Shown here one piece after another: positions 17,553 through 27,376 of a stretch of DNA of 64,000 nucleotides; the first letter of the stretch is position 1, and each line of letters starts with the position of its first letter. A model generated the notes under the pieces. It did no database searches and was not told the DNA's origin. It worked only from the letters and a program-made list of their open reading frames with translations. Both the position numbers and the translations under genes were made by a program. Source of the DNA: Micrococcales bacterium KH10 (GTDB lineage: Bacteria; Actinomycetota; Actinomycetes; Actinomycetales; Cellulomonadaceae); contig FZPE01000001.1 in the NCBI GenBank assembly GCA_900188465.1, positions 1,240,001-1,304,000 of the forward strand, written 5' to 3'.

Positions 17553-17663
17553 TCACACCACCCCTACCCATAGCCCGTCGCGGGCGCGGGTCATGGCAAG
17601 GTAGAGTTCCCGGCGCAGGAACGTGCGCTGTTCCGTTGCGGCGTTACCGCTGGGCACGCTGTT
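17553..17663 (-). pseudogene. C-terminal scrap of a UvrD-type helicase
   Basis: A short minus-strand frame reads FLRRELYLAMTRARDGLWVG and ends in a stop. The part LYLAMTRARDGLWV matches helicase motif VI of superfamily 1 (UvrD-like). Nothing upstream keeps the frame, and the rest of the gene is absent. The surrounding stretch 17447-18003 has only broken frames on both strands and is read as decayed DNA. Confidence 0.5.
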
Positions 17664-18003
17664 CGACCCACCATTTGACGAGTTCTCCACATTCGTCGCG
17701 ACCTACGCGCGAACCTGCACGACGGCATCGGCAACTACCTGAGCCGCAAAGACGAGACCATCCGGACAATCTTGCGTACCCAGTCTGGCGGTCTCAAGAC
17801 CAACCGGGGCGCGTGGTGTACAACTCGCCGGAGGGCAAGTTCCGGAGAAGTGTGGAGCACATGGTCGACCGTGCAGTCGGACCAATATCAGTCTGCTCTC
17901 TGGGACTAAGGCGGGTGATTGGGAGGGCTGGCTCACCTATATGGCGCGCCACGTCGAACGCAGATTTCGTCCGGACAGCGAAACCCCGCACCCACACCTC
18001 ACC

Positions 18004-18044
18004 CAAACAAAAGGTGGCCCGCCCCATAAGGGGCGGACCACCTT
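18004..18044 (-). terminator. Terminator of the proVWX operon
   Basis: On the minus strand, a long perfect stem (AAGGTGG, then CCGCCCC pairing across a 4-nt loop) followed by TTTTGTTT. It lies 29 bases after the proX stop. Confidence 0.85.
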
Positions 18045-18073
18045 GACCGGCGGGGTTACGGTCTAGAGAAACC

Positions 18074-18970
18074 TCAGTCTGTAACGATCGTCGAGAATGC
18101 CTCGGGGTACTGGTTCAGCCACTCATCGACGGCCTCTGGCTCCTTGCCTTCACCGAACTCGTTGACGACGAGGTCTTCGAGAGCACCGTATTGCTCGTCA
18201 TCCAACTGGATTCCAGCAATCAACGCAGCTGCATCAGGGTACTTCTCAGTGAAGCCCTTCGCGCCGAGGAAGTGCAGCGCCTCTGGCTCGCCCATAGCAC
18301 CTAGCGGGTCCTCAAGGTCTTTGACCGGGAAAGCGTCATTCGCCCAGAACGGACGCCACAGCGTCACAACGATGTCTTCTTGCTTGTCAGTCGCGTTACG
18401 CAGTTCGGTCAGCATGGCAGCGGTGGACGAAGTGACCAACTCGTACTCGCCGTCGATGCCGTATTCGGGCATCATGGTTCCTTCAGTCTGGCCTGTTAGA
18501 CCAGCACCCGGCTCAATGCCAACGATGCGACCGCCGAAGCGATCCGCGTTGCCCTTCAGTTCCTCAATCGAGGTGATGTCGGTGTACTCGGGAACGGCAA
18601 TGGTCAACTTCGCGTTGTCGTAGTACGCGCCGAGGTCTTCGATGTTGTCGCCGTACTCGGTCATGTAGTCGGCGTGCGTCAGCTCAGGCCATGCCGATGG
18701 GTAGATGTCGATATCACCCTGTGCCAGCGCGGTGTACAGCGGACCAGCTTCGGTCAGTTCTTCCATCTTGACCGTGTAGCCGATCTTGCCAAGCTGGTCT
18801 TCAAGCAGGTAAGCAGTGCTTAAACCATCGGTCCATGCCGGCAGGAAGCCGAGCGTGATGGTGCCTTTGCTCTCGCTGTCGGAGCCAGAGTCGTCGCCAC
18901 CACCACAACCTGCCAAAGCAAGCACGGCGGCAGTTCCAAGTGCCAGCATTCCGGTTAGTTTCTTGTTCAT
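18074..18970 (-). CDS. proX: Glycine betaine/choline-type substrate-binding lipoprotein
   Basis: 298 residues. Solute-binding protein of the OpuAC/ProX family for quaternary ammonium osmolytes, tethered to the outer face of the membrane. The lipobox LALAGC puts the lipidated Cys at residue 22. Aromatic residues that could form the cation-binding cage are in PAWTDGLSTAY, YPSAWPEL and LWRPFWAND. Terminal gene of proV-proW-proX, with a 169-base gap after proW that carries a copy of the motif also found upstream of proV. The exact ligand (betaine, proline betaine or choline) cannot be read from the sequence. Confidence 0.88.
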   Translation of the reverse strand: MNKKLTGMLALGTAAVLALAGCGGGDDSGSDSESKGTITLGFLPAWTDGLSTAYLLEDQLGKIGYTVKMEELTEAGPLYTALAQGDIDIYPSAWPELTHADYMTEYGDNIEDLGAYYDNAKLTIAVPEYTDITSIEELKGNADRFGGRIVGIEPGAGLTGQTEGTMMPEYGIDGEYELVTSSTAAMLTELRNATDKQEDIVVTLWRPFWANDAFPVKDLEDPLGAMGEPEALHFLGAKGFTEKYPDAAALIAGIQLDDEQYGALEDLVVNEFGEGKEPEAVDEWLNQYPEAFSTIVTD

Positions 18971-18991
18971 ATTGGTTCCCTTTCGGTATCT

Positions 18992-19005
18992 GCTGCGTTT
19001 CGTAT
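18992..19005 (-). promoter_or_regulatory. Shared ATACGAAACGCAGC motif upstream of proX
   Basis: Reads ATACGAAACGCAGC on the minus strand. The almost identical ATACGAAACGCAAC lies upstream of proV (21704-21717). The repetition in front of both genes of one transporter suggests a regulator site or shared promoter element. Confidence 0.4.
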
Positions 19006-19139
19006 CGTTGATAGGTCAGTGCGGTGCAGCGAGTTCGGCAACGACAGTTGCCCTGTGGATGAAAATGGGAGTGTGCGGGATCGTCCCCAAGTCGGTGATG
19101 ACCCGTCAATTCGTGCGACGACGCTTGTCTGCGGATCGC

Positions 19140-20168
19140 TCAGTTTCCGCCGCCACCACCGAAGCCGATAGGTGCACGGCGTGGTGACGCCTTAGCACGG
19201 TTGGCTTCTTCGATAGCTTCAACTGCCTCAGCGGCGGCCGGGTCGTTGCCGGTTGCAGATGCTGTCACGTCCACGCTGCGCCCGTTGGCCGCCTTCGCTG
19301 TTCGCCAACGCGACATGATCGCGATCAGCGACGAGCGGTAGCCAGCGGGATTGCCTAGTGCAGCGGTGACACGATCCAGGTAGACGGCGATGAACACCAC
19401 GGACAGACCCGCTTCGACACCCTTGGCCAGATTGACCGTGGAAATCGCATTCACGACCTCTTTACCCAAACCATCGGCGCCCACGATGCCAGCGACAACG
19501 GCCATCGATAATGCAAGCATGATGACTTGGTTGACACCGGCCATGATGGTCGGCATTGCCAGCGGCAGTTGGATACCGCGCAGGATCTGCCCGGGCTTTG
19601 CTCCGAAAGCGTGTCCGGCTTCGACGGTTTCTGGGTCGACCCCACGAATACCGAGTTCGGTGAGGCGCACTCCGGGCGGCAGCGCGAAGATCACCGTCGA
19701 GACCAGACCTGGCACAACACCAATGCTGAAGAACGTGATCGCTGGAATCAGGTAAACGAAGGCGGGCATAGTCTGCATGAAGTCCAAGATCGGCTTCAAG
19801 GTTGCCCGCACCGCGGAGTTTCGGGCAGACCAGATGCCCAGCGGCACCGCAATCGCAACAGCAACCAACGTCGCGACCAACACCAATGAGAGAGTCTGCA
19901 TCGATGTTTTCCACTGGTTCATCGCCACGATCAGTACGAACGTGACCACAGTTCCCAGGGCGAGCCGCCAGGACCGCACCAGCCAACCGATCAATGCTGC
20001 GACCAGGATCGTCAAAGGTATTGGAGAGGCGACGAGGATGTCTGTCAGCCCGTTGACCAGCCAGCGCACGACTACTGCAATGGCATGAAGAAGCCAGTCG
20101 AGGTTGTCGCGCACCCAGTCCACACCGGTGTCGACCCAACTACCGATGGGGATACGGAAGTCTTCCAT
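19140..20168 (-). CDS. proW: Glycine betaine ABC transporter permease
   Basis: 342 residues, the membrane channel of the transporter. About seven to eight membrane helices. The ABC-permease (EAA) loop appears as EAGHAFGAKPGQILRGIQLP (about 186-205), which contacts the ATPase. The C-terminal 60 residues are hydrophilic and end in GGGGGN, an unusual soluble tail. The start overlaps the proV stop by one base (TGATG), so the two are translationally coupled. Confidence 0.9.
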   Translation of the reverse strand: MEDFRIPIGSWVDTGVDWVRDNLDWLLHAIAVVVRWLVNGLTDILVASPIPLTILVAALIGWLVRSWRLALGTVVTFVLIVAMNQWKTSMQTLSLVLVATLVAVAIAVPLGIWSARNSAVRATLKPILDFMQTMPAFVYLIPAITFFSIGVVPGLVSTVIFALPPGVRLTELGIRGVDPETVEAGHAFGAKPGQILRGIQLPLAMPTIMAGVNQVIMLALSMAVVAGIVGADGLGKEVVNAISTVNLAKGVEAGLSVVFIAVYLDRVTAALGNPAGYRSSLIAIMSRWRTAKAANGRSVDVTASATGNDPAAAEAVEAIEEANRAKASPRRAPIGFGGGGGN

Positions 20169-21448
20169 CAGTTCGCCTCCTTCGCCACACCGGCATCCGC
20201 CGGTTCGCCGAGCACCGCATTGATCTCGCTGGCGAGCATGGGCTTTGCCGGTGGTGTCAAGTCGTTGGATTCGCCTGGACCGAGTGCCGCCAACAAGGTA
20301 ATGCGCGGGATCACTCCGACGAGTCGCCCTTGATCGTTCGTTACGGCAAGGGGAAGCGGTGACTCGGCAGCAGGGACGAAGAGGTTGATGAGAATCTCGT
20401 CTTCTGGAACGGTTTGCGGGACGGGCTGTAACGCGGCTTGTAATGTCTTAGCACCTGCGCGTACTAGGTCCACTGCATCGCGGTCGGTGACCATGCCGAG
20501 AAGTTTGCGATCCTTGCCGACCACGTAGGTTGCTGACATGTAGTGATCGCGCATGGTGCGCAAGGCAGTGCGCGGTCCTGCCGTGTCCGGGATGACGGGA
20601 CGAGGCCGTTCCATCACGTTTCCTGCAGTGAGCACACGAGCGCGGTCAACGTCTTGGACAAACTGCGCCACATAGTCATTGGCTGGATCGGTCAGAATGT
20701 CCTCTGGGGTGCCGATCTGCACGATACGACCATCACGCATCACTGCGATGCGGTCGCCAAGCAACATGGCCTCATTCAAGTCGTGAGTGATGAACACAAT
20801 GGTCTTGTGCAGTTTCTCTTGAAGTCCGAGCAACTGCTCTTGCATCTCACGCCTGATCAGCGGATCAAGAGCGCTGAACGCCTCGTCCATCAGCAAGATG
20901 TCGGTGTCCGCGGCCAGGGCACGAGCGATACCGACACGCTGCTGCATTCCACCCGACAGTTCTGACGGAACCTTGCTCCCCCAACCGGATAAGCCGACCA
21001 AAGCCAGAATCTCTTCGGCGCGTGCCAACCGCTCCTCACGCGGCACGCCGCGCAATTCGAGCGGGTAGGCAACATTTGCCGCAACGGTACGGTGTGGCAG
21101 CAGTGCGAAGTGTTGGAACACCATCGCTATACGGTCGCGGCGGATCTCCCGTAGTCGGTTCGCTGGGATTCCCGTGATGGGATCACCGTTGATGGTAATG
21201 GTTCCATCTGTCACGTCATGCAGCCCGTTGAGCATGCGGATGATCGTTGACTTTCCCGAACCGGAAAGCCCCATGATGACGAAGATCTCACCTTTGTTGA
21301 CTGTGAAACTAGCGTCGATTACTGCCGCTGTTCCGACATCGAGCACATCCGCGCGAGATTCCCCGGCCTTCAGCCGACGAACGGCCTGACCAGGATTTTT
21401 TCCGAATACCTTATACAGCTGGCGTGCTTCCAGAGTTGTCTCGGACAC
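20168..21448 (-). CDS. proV: Glycine betaine ABC transporter ATPase with CBS domains
   Basis: 426 residues. Walker A GLSGSGKST (60-68), Q-loop VFQHFALLP, signature LSGGMQQRVG, Walker B ILLMDEAFS and the switch His in ITHDL. After residue 275 come two CBS modules (TALRTMRDHYMSATYVVG and VPEDEILINLFVPAAESPLP), which in ProV/OpuA act as ionic-strength or cyclic-dinucleotide sensors. The N-terminal extension LYKVFGKNPGQAVRRLKAG is also typical of ProV. GTG start with GGGGGAG upstream. Confidence 0.92.
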   Translation of the reverse strand: MSETTLEARQLYKVFGKNPGQAVRRLKAGESRADVLDVGTAAVIDASFTVNKGEIFVIMGLSGSGKSTIIRMLNGLHDVTDGTITINGDPITGIPANRLREIRRDRIAMVFQHFALLPHRTVAANVAYPLELRGVPREERLARAEEILALVGLSGWGSKVPSELSGGMQQRVGIARALAADTDILLMDEAFSALDPLIRREMQEQLLGLQEKLHKTIVFITHDLNEAMLLGDRIAVMRDGRIVQIGTPEDILTDPANDYVAQFVQDVDRARVLTAGNVMERPRPVIPDTAGPRTALRTMRDHYMSATYVVGKDRKLLGMVTDRDAVDLVRAGAKTLQAALQPVPQTVPEDEILINLFVPAAESPLPLAVTNDQGRLVGVIPRITLLAALGPGESNDLTPPAKPMLASEINAVLGEPADAGVAKEAN

Positions 21449-21674
21449 GTCTCCCCCGTGGCCGGTACGCGTCCGCCAGCCACCTTAGGTAACGCCCGGG
21501 TGATGACCACGGGCCAGCCGGGATTCCGGGGCGCGGACAACGGGCATTGGGCCCGTGCACGATCATCGACCATACGTTCGTACATATCCCCGACCTCATT
21601 CGGCGGCGGACCGCGCACGACCGCGGACTAGTCTTCAGGGCGAAAGCCCGCCTAACAACCTAACGAATCATCAT

Positions 21675-21717
21675 GGCAAATATCAAGTTTGCCCCATAAA
21701 TCCGTTGCGTTTCGTAT
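21675..21717 (-). promoter_or_regulatory. Palindrome and shared motif upstream of proV
   Basis: GGCAAA-n7-TTTGCC (21675-21693, perfect 6-bp arms) lies next to ATACGAAACGCAAC (21704-21717, minus strand), which is repeated upstream of proX. The intergenic stretch 21449-21783 has no gene; these two elements are the only structure seen in it. Confidence 0.4.
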
Positions 21718-21783
21718 AGGAACGGCCATGTTTACTCGACCATCTCATGCCTAACTCAGCCTCGATAGAGCAACGCTAGACAT

Positions 21784-22695
21784 CTAGTTCTTGGTGACCC
21801 CGACCAGGATTCCACCTACAGCGACCAATACCAGTCCACCCAGTACGAAGACGAGTTCCTTCTTCGTCTTGCGTTCCTTCAAAATGATCAATCCGCCGAT
21901 GGTGGCGACAATGACGTTCATCTGCGACAGCGTCCATCCCACCGCAGCGCCATTGCGCTGCACCGAAATCATCGCCGCTAGATTTCCTACCGCGAAACAG
22001 ATTCCGGTGAGCATATTGACCCAGCTCTTCGAGCCGAATACCCCGGTTTCACGGTCAAAGGCCTCGCCCTTTTTCGCTGTGCCGAAAGCAATGGCGCCAG
22101 TGGCGATCACCATCACCACAGCTTGAGGAAAGAGCAGGTCAAGCGGGTCTACTTCAAAGATCAAACCCGAGGTGGCATACAGCACGTAGCCCATAGATGA
22201 CACCAGCAACAACAGGATGCCCTTTTTGATGCTCCCGCCAGATTCCGCCAGACCGTCATGAGCCGCTGTCTTCTCCTGGAAGGTCGTCATCCACACACCG
22301 ATGACCAGCAAGATCAACGCCGGGACACCGATACCGAATTGCCATCCATGCACCCATTCGTTGAAGAACGCCACGCCGACCAGAGTCGTGCCGAAAAGCT
22401 GCATCCCGGTTGATATCGGGATGGTGCGCGAGACCCCGATCATCTCGAACGTGCGAATCTGCAGAATCTGACCGATAGTCCACGGCACCCCATTGAGGAC
22501 GGCAGCCACGATCAATGTGCTCGTCCAAGCACCCGCGGTAGGCGGTCGCACGATCAACACGCCAACGGCCACCACCAAAGCGGTCAGGACCATGCCCATC
22601 TGCTTGTTTGCAGTCCGGCCGCCGAGCTTTTGCATGACGATGCCCTGCATGCCCCAAGCAACTGCCGGGACCAAGCCGATCATTATGTCTGGCAT
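21784..22695 (-). CDS. GRP-family sugar permease (GlcU/RbsU-like)
   Basis: 303 residues, ten predicted membrane helices in two halves. It begins MPDIMIGLVPAVAWGMQGIV and has the two-fold repeat typical of the glucose/ribose porter family (DMT superfamily): NGVPWTIGQILQIRTFEMIG in the first half and NLAAMISVQRNGAAVGWTLS in the second. Uptake of a sugar by proton symport is the family role; the substrate is not readable. It stands alone between proV and aroF, with its own short upstream region. Confidence 0.8.
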   Translation of the reverse strand: MPDIMIGLVPAVAWGMQGIVMQKLGGRTANKQMGMVLTALVVAVGVLIVRPPTAGAWTSTLIVAAVLNGVPWTIGQILQIRTFEMIGVSRTIPISTGMQLFGTTLVGVAFFNEWVHGWQFGIGVPALILLVIGVWMTTFQEKTAAHDGLAESGGSIKKGILLLLVSSMGYVLYATSGLIFEVDPLDLLFPQAVVMVIATGAIAFGTAKKGEAFDRETGVFGSKSWVNMLTGICFAVGNLAAMISVQRNGAAVGWTLSQMNVIVATIGGLIILKERKTKKELVFVLGGLVLVAVGGILVGVTKN

Positions 22696-22772
22696 TTCAC
22701 CTGCTCTTCAACGATGCGCTCAGCACACCATACTGCGCTATACCCCTACCACTATGAATCACAGTGAGCCAT

Positions 22773-23852
22773 TTACTGCACGCTGCGACGCGCCCGGACG
22801 GCCTGCGCAAAAGTCCGCAGCAGATCGGCTGTGGTGTCCCAATCGATGCATTTGTCAGTGACCGATTGACCGTAGACCAGCCCGGACGGGGCGGGTTTCT
22901 GGTTTCCAGCGACGAGGAAACTCTCCATCATCACGCCGAAGATTCCCTGGTTGCCGCTTGCGATTGACTCAGCGAGTTCGCGAGCCACTTCAGCCTGGCG
23001 CACCTCGGACTTGTTGGAGTTGCCGTGGGAGGCATCAACGACGAGTCTCGGGGCGAGCCCTGCGGCAGCCGCGAGTTCATTGGCGGCGCGGATTGACTCG
23101 TCATCGTAATTGGGTCCGGTCGCACCGCCACGCAGAATAACGTGGCAATCCGGGTTGCCAGACGTCTCAACTGCTGCGGCTCGTCCCTGGTCGTCAATGC
23201 CGAAGAACACGTGCGAACTCGCGGCGGTGATGCAGCCGTCAACGGCGGCTTGGACGGAACCTTCGGTGGCGTTCTTGAAACCGACTGGCATGGACAATCC
23301 GGAGGCGAGCTGCCGGTGCACTTGGCTTTCGGGGTTACGTGCCCCGATCGCACCCCACGACACTGCGTCGGAGATGTATTGCGGGCTGGTGGGTTCCAGG
23401 AACTCGGTCGCGGCAGGCACGCCGGCCTCAAGCACGTCCAGCAGGACACGGCGGGCTAGGCGCAGCCCTGTGGTGATGTCGTGCGAACCGTCTAGGTGCG
23501 GGTCGTTGATTAGCCCTTTCCACCCGATCGTGGTGCGTGGTTTTTCAAAGTAGACCCGCATCACCACGACAAGATCGTCGCTCAGCTCTGGAACGAGCGC
23601 TGCCAACCGTTGCGCATATTCAACCGCGGCGTCAGGGTCGTGCACGGAGCACGGACCAACGACAACCACAAGGCGGTCGTCGCGTCCGGCGTGAACATCG
23701 CAGATCTCGTCGCGGGAGCGGCGCACGAGTTCAGCAGCGGCGTCGCTGAGCGGTTGATCAGCCAATACCTGCTCTGGTGTGGGCAGCGGCTCAAGGGCTC
23801 GAACGTGCACGTTCGAAGTGGTCTTCGGTGCGGCGTGGACAGTCATAGTCAT
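22773..23852 (-). CDS. aroF: 3-deoxy-7-phosphoheptulonate (DAHP) synthase, type I
   Basis: 359 residues. First step of the shikimate pathway: condenses phosphoenolpyruvate and erythrose-4-phosphate. The family motifs VGPCSVHDPDAA, RVYFEKPRTTIGWKG (PEP-binding), GFKNATEG and ASHGNSNK are all present, with the metal ligands in PCS, SHG and the late SF. The ATG at 23846, six bases inside, is as good a start as the one at 23852 because GGAATG precedes it. The gene lies behind an attenuator with an aromatic leader peptide. aroG is an equally common name. Confidence 0.93.
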   Translation of the reverse strand: MTMTVHAAPKTTSNVHVRALEPLPTPEQVLADQPLSDAAAELVRRSRDEICDVHAGRDDRLVVVVGPCSVHDPDAAVEYAQRLAALVPELSDDLVVVMRVYFEKPRTTIGWKGLINDPHLDGSHDITTGLRLARRVLLDVLEAGVPAATEFLEPTSPQYISDAVSWGAIGARNPESQVHRQLASGLSMPVGFKNATEGSVQAAVDGCITAASSHVFFGIDDQGRAAAVETSGNPDCHVILRGGATGPNYDDESIRAANELAAAAGLAPRLVVDASHGNSNKSEVRQAEVARELAESIASGNQGIFGVMMESFLVAGNQKPAPSGLVYGQSVTDKCIDWDTTADLLRTFAQAVRARRSVQ

Positions 23853-23932
23853 TCCATTTCATGTGGCTGGGACGTGGCCGCCAATCGGTGCCCTGATGCG
23901 CTGAATCGATCCGGAGCCGACTGACATGACGA

Positions 23933-24025
23933 AGGGCCCGGCACGTCGATAAGACGTGTCCAAGGCCCTGTGCGGCTCCGGGTGGATGGTGTCAGGCGCT
24001 CACCTGTATGGCTCCACCGGGAGCC
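23933..24025 (-). promoter_or_regulatory. Ribosome-dependent attenuator of aroF
   Basis: On the minus strand the segment GGCTCC (24020-24025) can pair either with GGAGCC at 24010-24015 or with GGAGCC at 23974-23979. Downstream lies a stable hairpin with outer arms AGGGCC/GGCCCT (23933-23938 and 23964-23969) and inner arms GACGTG/CACGTC (23942-23958), followed by a weak T-rich stretch: the terminator arm. Mutually exclusive stems next to a leader peptide with Trp, Tyr and Phe codons are the classic attenuation layout. The stems were found by eye, not folded. Confidence 0.7.
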
Positions 24026-24060
24026 TGCATAAAGCGCTGATACCATCGCGATCCGGTCAT
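23992..24060 (-). CDS. aroF leader peptide (22 residues, Trp-Tyr and Phe codons)
   Basis: A 22-codon frame starting MTGSRWYQRF and ending at TGA, 140 bases before aroF. Trp6, Tyr7 and Phe10 are the three aromatic end products of the pathway, so ribosome stalling here would report aromatic amino acid shortage. A TAGGAT hexamer (24069-24074) lies 8 nt before the ATG, so the transcript would start at or just before the leader gene. A comparable leader (aroR) precedes aroF in Corynebacterium glutamicum. The stop codon lies close to the alternative stems. Confidence 0.75.
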   Translation of the reverse strand: MTGSRWYQRFMQAPGGAIQVSA

Positions 24061-24084
24061 AGCGTCATATCCTAGCACCGCTAG

Positions 24085-25167
<1,083 letters not shown>

Positions 25168-25218
25168 CTATGTTGAAGTTTTGGGGTTCGAGTTGGTTAC
25201 GGTTCAGCGGATCACGTT

Positions 25219-26544
25219 CTAGCGACCAGTTCCACCGTAGACGATTGCCTCGTCCGATGAATCAAGTTCAAAAGCCGAGTGGACGGCGCGCACTGCCGAA
25301 TCCAGTTCTTCAGCGCGGGTGACCACCGAGATTCGGATCTCTGAGGTGGTGATCATCTCGATGTTGATTCCCGCGTCGCGCAGCGCGCCGAATAGCTTGG
25401 CAGAAACACCCGGACTGGACTTCATCCCCGCCCCGATCAGGGAAAGTTTGCCGATCTGGTCATCAAAGAGCAGCTCGTCAAAGCCGATCTCGCTGCGGCT
25501 CTTCGTGAGAGCCTCGATGGTCGCGGGGGCATCCGCCGTGGGCAGAGTGAATGAGATGTCGGTCAGACCGGTCCGGGCGGCAGAGACGTTCTGCACGATC
25601 ATGTCGATGTTGGCGTCCGCGTTCGCAACGGTTTCAAACAGCAGTGCCGCGGTACCGGGCACATCTGGCAGGCCGACTACGGTGATCTTCGCTTCGGTGC
25701 GGTCGTGTGCGACTCCCGAGATGATGGGTGCTTCCATGATGTCCTCGCTATCAGTCGAGTGGGAGGAAAGTTCAGCGTCCTCGGGCAGCAGACCTGGGAT
25801 CTCGCTGCCGGGCTTGTCAGTGACCAGAGTGCCGGGCTTGCCGGAGAAGGACGAGCGCACATGAATGGGCACTCGGTAACGGCGACCGTATTCAACGCAA
25901 CGCAGCGCCAAGATCTTTGCGCCGCTGGCTGCCATTTCCAGCATCTCAGCATAGGTGATCCGCGGTACCCGCCGTGCGGCGGGAACAATGCGTGGATCGG
26001 CCGTGAAGATGCCGTCGACATCGGTGTAGATTTCACAGACATCGGCGCCCAAGGCAGCAGCCAAGGCAACGGCAGTGGTGTCGGATCCGCCTCGTCCTAG
26101 CGTGGTGACGTCGTTGCTCTCCCGGTTGACGCCCTGGAAACCCGCGACGATGGCGACTCGTCCCTTATCCAGCGCTTTTTGGATGCGTCCCGGTGAGACG
26201 TCGATGATCTTGGCCTTGCCATATGCGGCGTCCGTGATCACACCGGCCTGCTGCCCGGTGTAGGACTGTGCTTTCACACCGAGTGAGTCGATCGCCATCG
26301 CCAGCAGCGACATCGAGATGCGCTCACCGGCAGTCAGCAGAATGTCCATCTCGCGCTGCGGCGGGACCGAGGTCAGTTCGTTCGCCAGGTCAATGAGCTC
26401 ATCGGTGGTGTCACCCATCGCCGAAACCACGACGACAACGTCGTTGCCCGCTAGCCGGGTCTGCGCGATGCGCCGCGCGACCCGGCGAATGCTCGCCGCA
26501 TCACTGACCGACGAACCGCCATATTTCTGGACGATAAGTGCCAC
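25219..26544 (-). CDS. lysC: Aspartokinase, with internal start for the beta subunit
   Basis: 441 residues. Phosphorylates aspartate, the entry to the aspartate family. Kinase motifs KYGGSSV (7-13), [14 protein letters not shown] and [18 protein letters not shown]. Two ACT domains fill the C-terminal 170 residues. GTG at 26544 is the start (GGAG eight bases upstream); the frame to 26595 adds non-family residues. At 25737 an ATG with GAGGAC in front opens [17 protein letters not shown], the position where actinobacterial lysC makes a separate regulatory beta chain of 172 residues. Confidence 0.94.
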   Translation of the reverse strand: MALIVQKYGGSSVSDAASIRRVARRIAQTRLAGNDVVVVVSAMGDTTDELIDLANELTSVPPQREMDILLTAGERISMSLLAMAIDSLGVKAQSYTGQQAGVITDAAYGKAKIIDVSPGRIQKALDKGRVAIVAGFQGVNRESNDVTTLGRGGSDTTAVALAAALGADVCEIYTDVDGIFTADPRIVPAARRVPRITYAEMLEMAASGAKILALRCVEYGRRYRVPIHVRSSFSGKPGTLVTDKPGSEIPGLLPEDAELSSHSTDSEDIMEAPIISGVAHDRTEAKITVVGLPDVPGTAALLFETVANADANIDMIVQNVSAARTGLTDISFTLPTADAPATIEALTKSRSEIGFDELLFDDQIGKLSLIGAGMKSSPGVSAKLFGALRDAGINIEMITTSEIRISVVTRAEELDSAVRAVHSAFELDSSDEAIVYGGTGR

Positions 26545-26671
26545 AAGATACTCCGTGTCAAGGTCAGGCGGGTTGTAATCGCCAATAAAGTTCAATTACA
26601 GGTGAAGCCCAACGAACAACAGGGGACAGCCGATTCTAACGTTGTCCAGCTTCCCCATTACGTGACCTCCG

Positions 26672-27301
26672 TCACGATCCGATTAAAGTCCGGCCCTCAA
26701 ACGCACGCCCGAGGGTGACTTCATCAGCAAATTCAAGGTCCCCGCCGACTGGAAGGCCAGAGGCAAGCCGGGTGATCTTGACTTCGATGGCAGTCAGCAT
26801 TCTGGCCAGGTAAGCCGCGGTTGCCTCGCCTTCGACATTGGGGTCGGTAGCGAGAATGACCTCTTGGACCACACCGTCTTGCAGCCGCGCCATCAGTTCC
26901 CTGATCCGCAAATCCGATGGACCGATGCCGTCAATCGGGTTGATAGCGCCGCCAAGCACATGGTATTTGCCGCGGAACTCACGGGTGCGTTCGATAGCGA
27001 CGACGTCCTTGGATTCTTCAACGACGCAGATCACCGTGTCGATGCGGCGCGGGTCAGCGCAAATCTGGCAGGTCTCCGCTTGCGCCACATTGCCACACAC
27101 GTCACAGAACCGTACTCGCGCCTTGGCTTCGACCAACGCCGTGGCAAGCCGCTGCACATCTGCCGGGTCGGCGTCGAGAATATGGAACGCAATGCGTTGC
27201 GCACTTTTCGGCCCAACTCCAGGGAGTCGGCCGAGTTCGTCGATAAGGTCTTGCACCGCGCCTTCATACACATCTTTGATCGTAGTGGGCTTTGTCGACA
27301 T
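26672..27301 (-). CDS. recR: Recombination protein RecR
   Basis: 209 residues. Works with RecF and RecO in gap repair. N-terminal helix-hairpin-helix [18 protein letters not shown], zinc finger C66-x2-C69-x8-C78-x2-C81, then a Toprim domain ([28 protein letters not shown]) and the C-terminal Walker-like end. ATG at 27301 begins with the family opening MSTKPT...[12 protein letters not shown]; a longer frame to 27442 runs into the divergent neighbour and is rejected. Upstream of lysC on the same strand. Confidence 0.93.
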   Translation of the reverse strand: MSTKPTTIKDVYEGAVQDLIDELGRLPGVGPKSAQRIAFHILDADPADVQRLATALVEAKARVRFCDVCGNVAQAETCQICADPRRIDTVICVVEESKDVVAIERTREFRGKYHVLGGAINPIDGIGPSDLRIRELMARLQDGVVQEVILATDPNVEGEATAAYLARMLTAIEVKITRLASGLPVGGDLEFADEVTLGRAFEGRTLIGS

Positions 27302-27376
27302 TTCGGGTGCAACTTGCGGCTGAGCGCGCGAAGATAGAAGAACCAGTCCATTTCCCACGAGCTTTGAGGTCGGACG

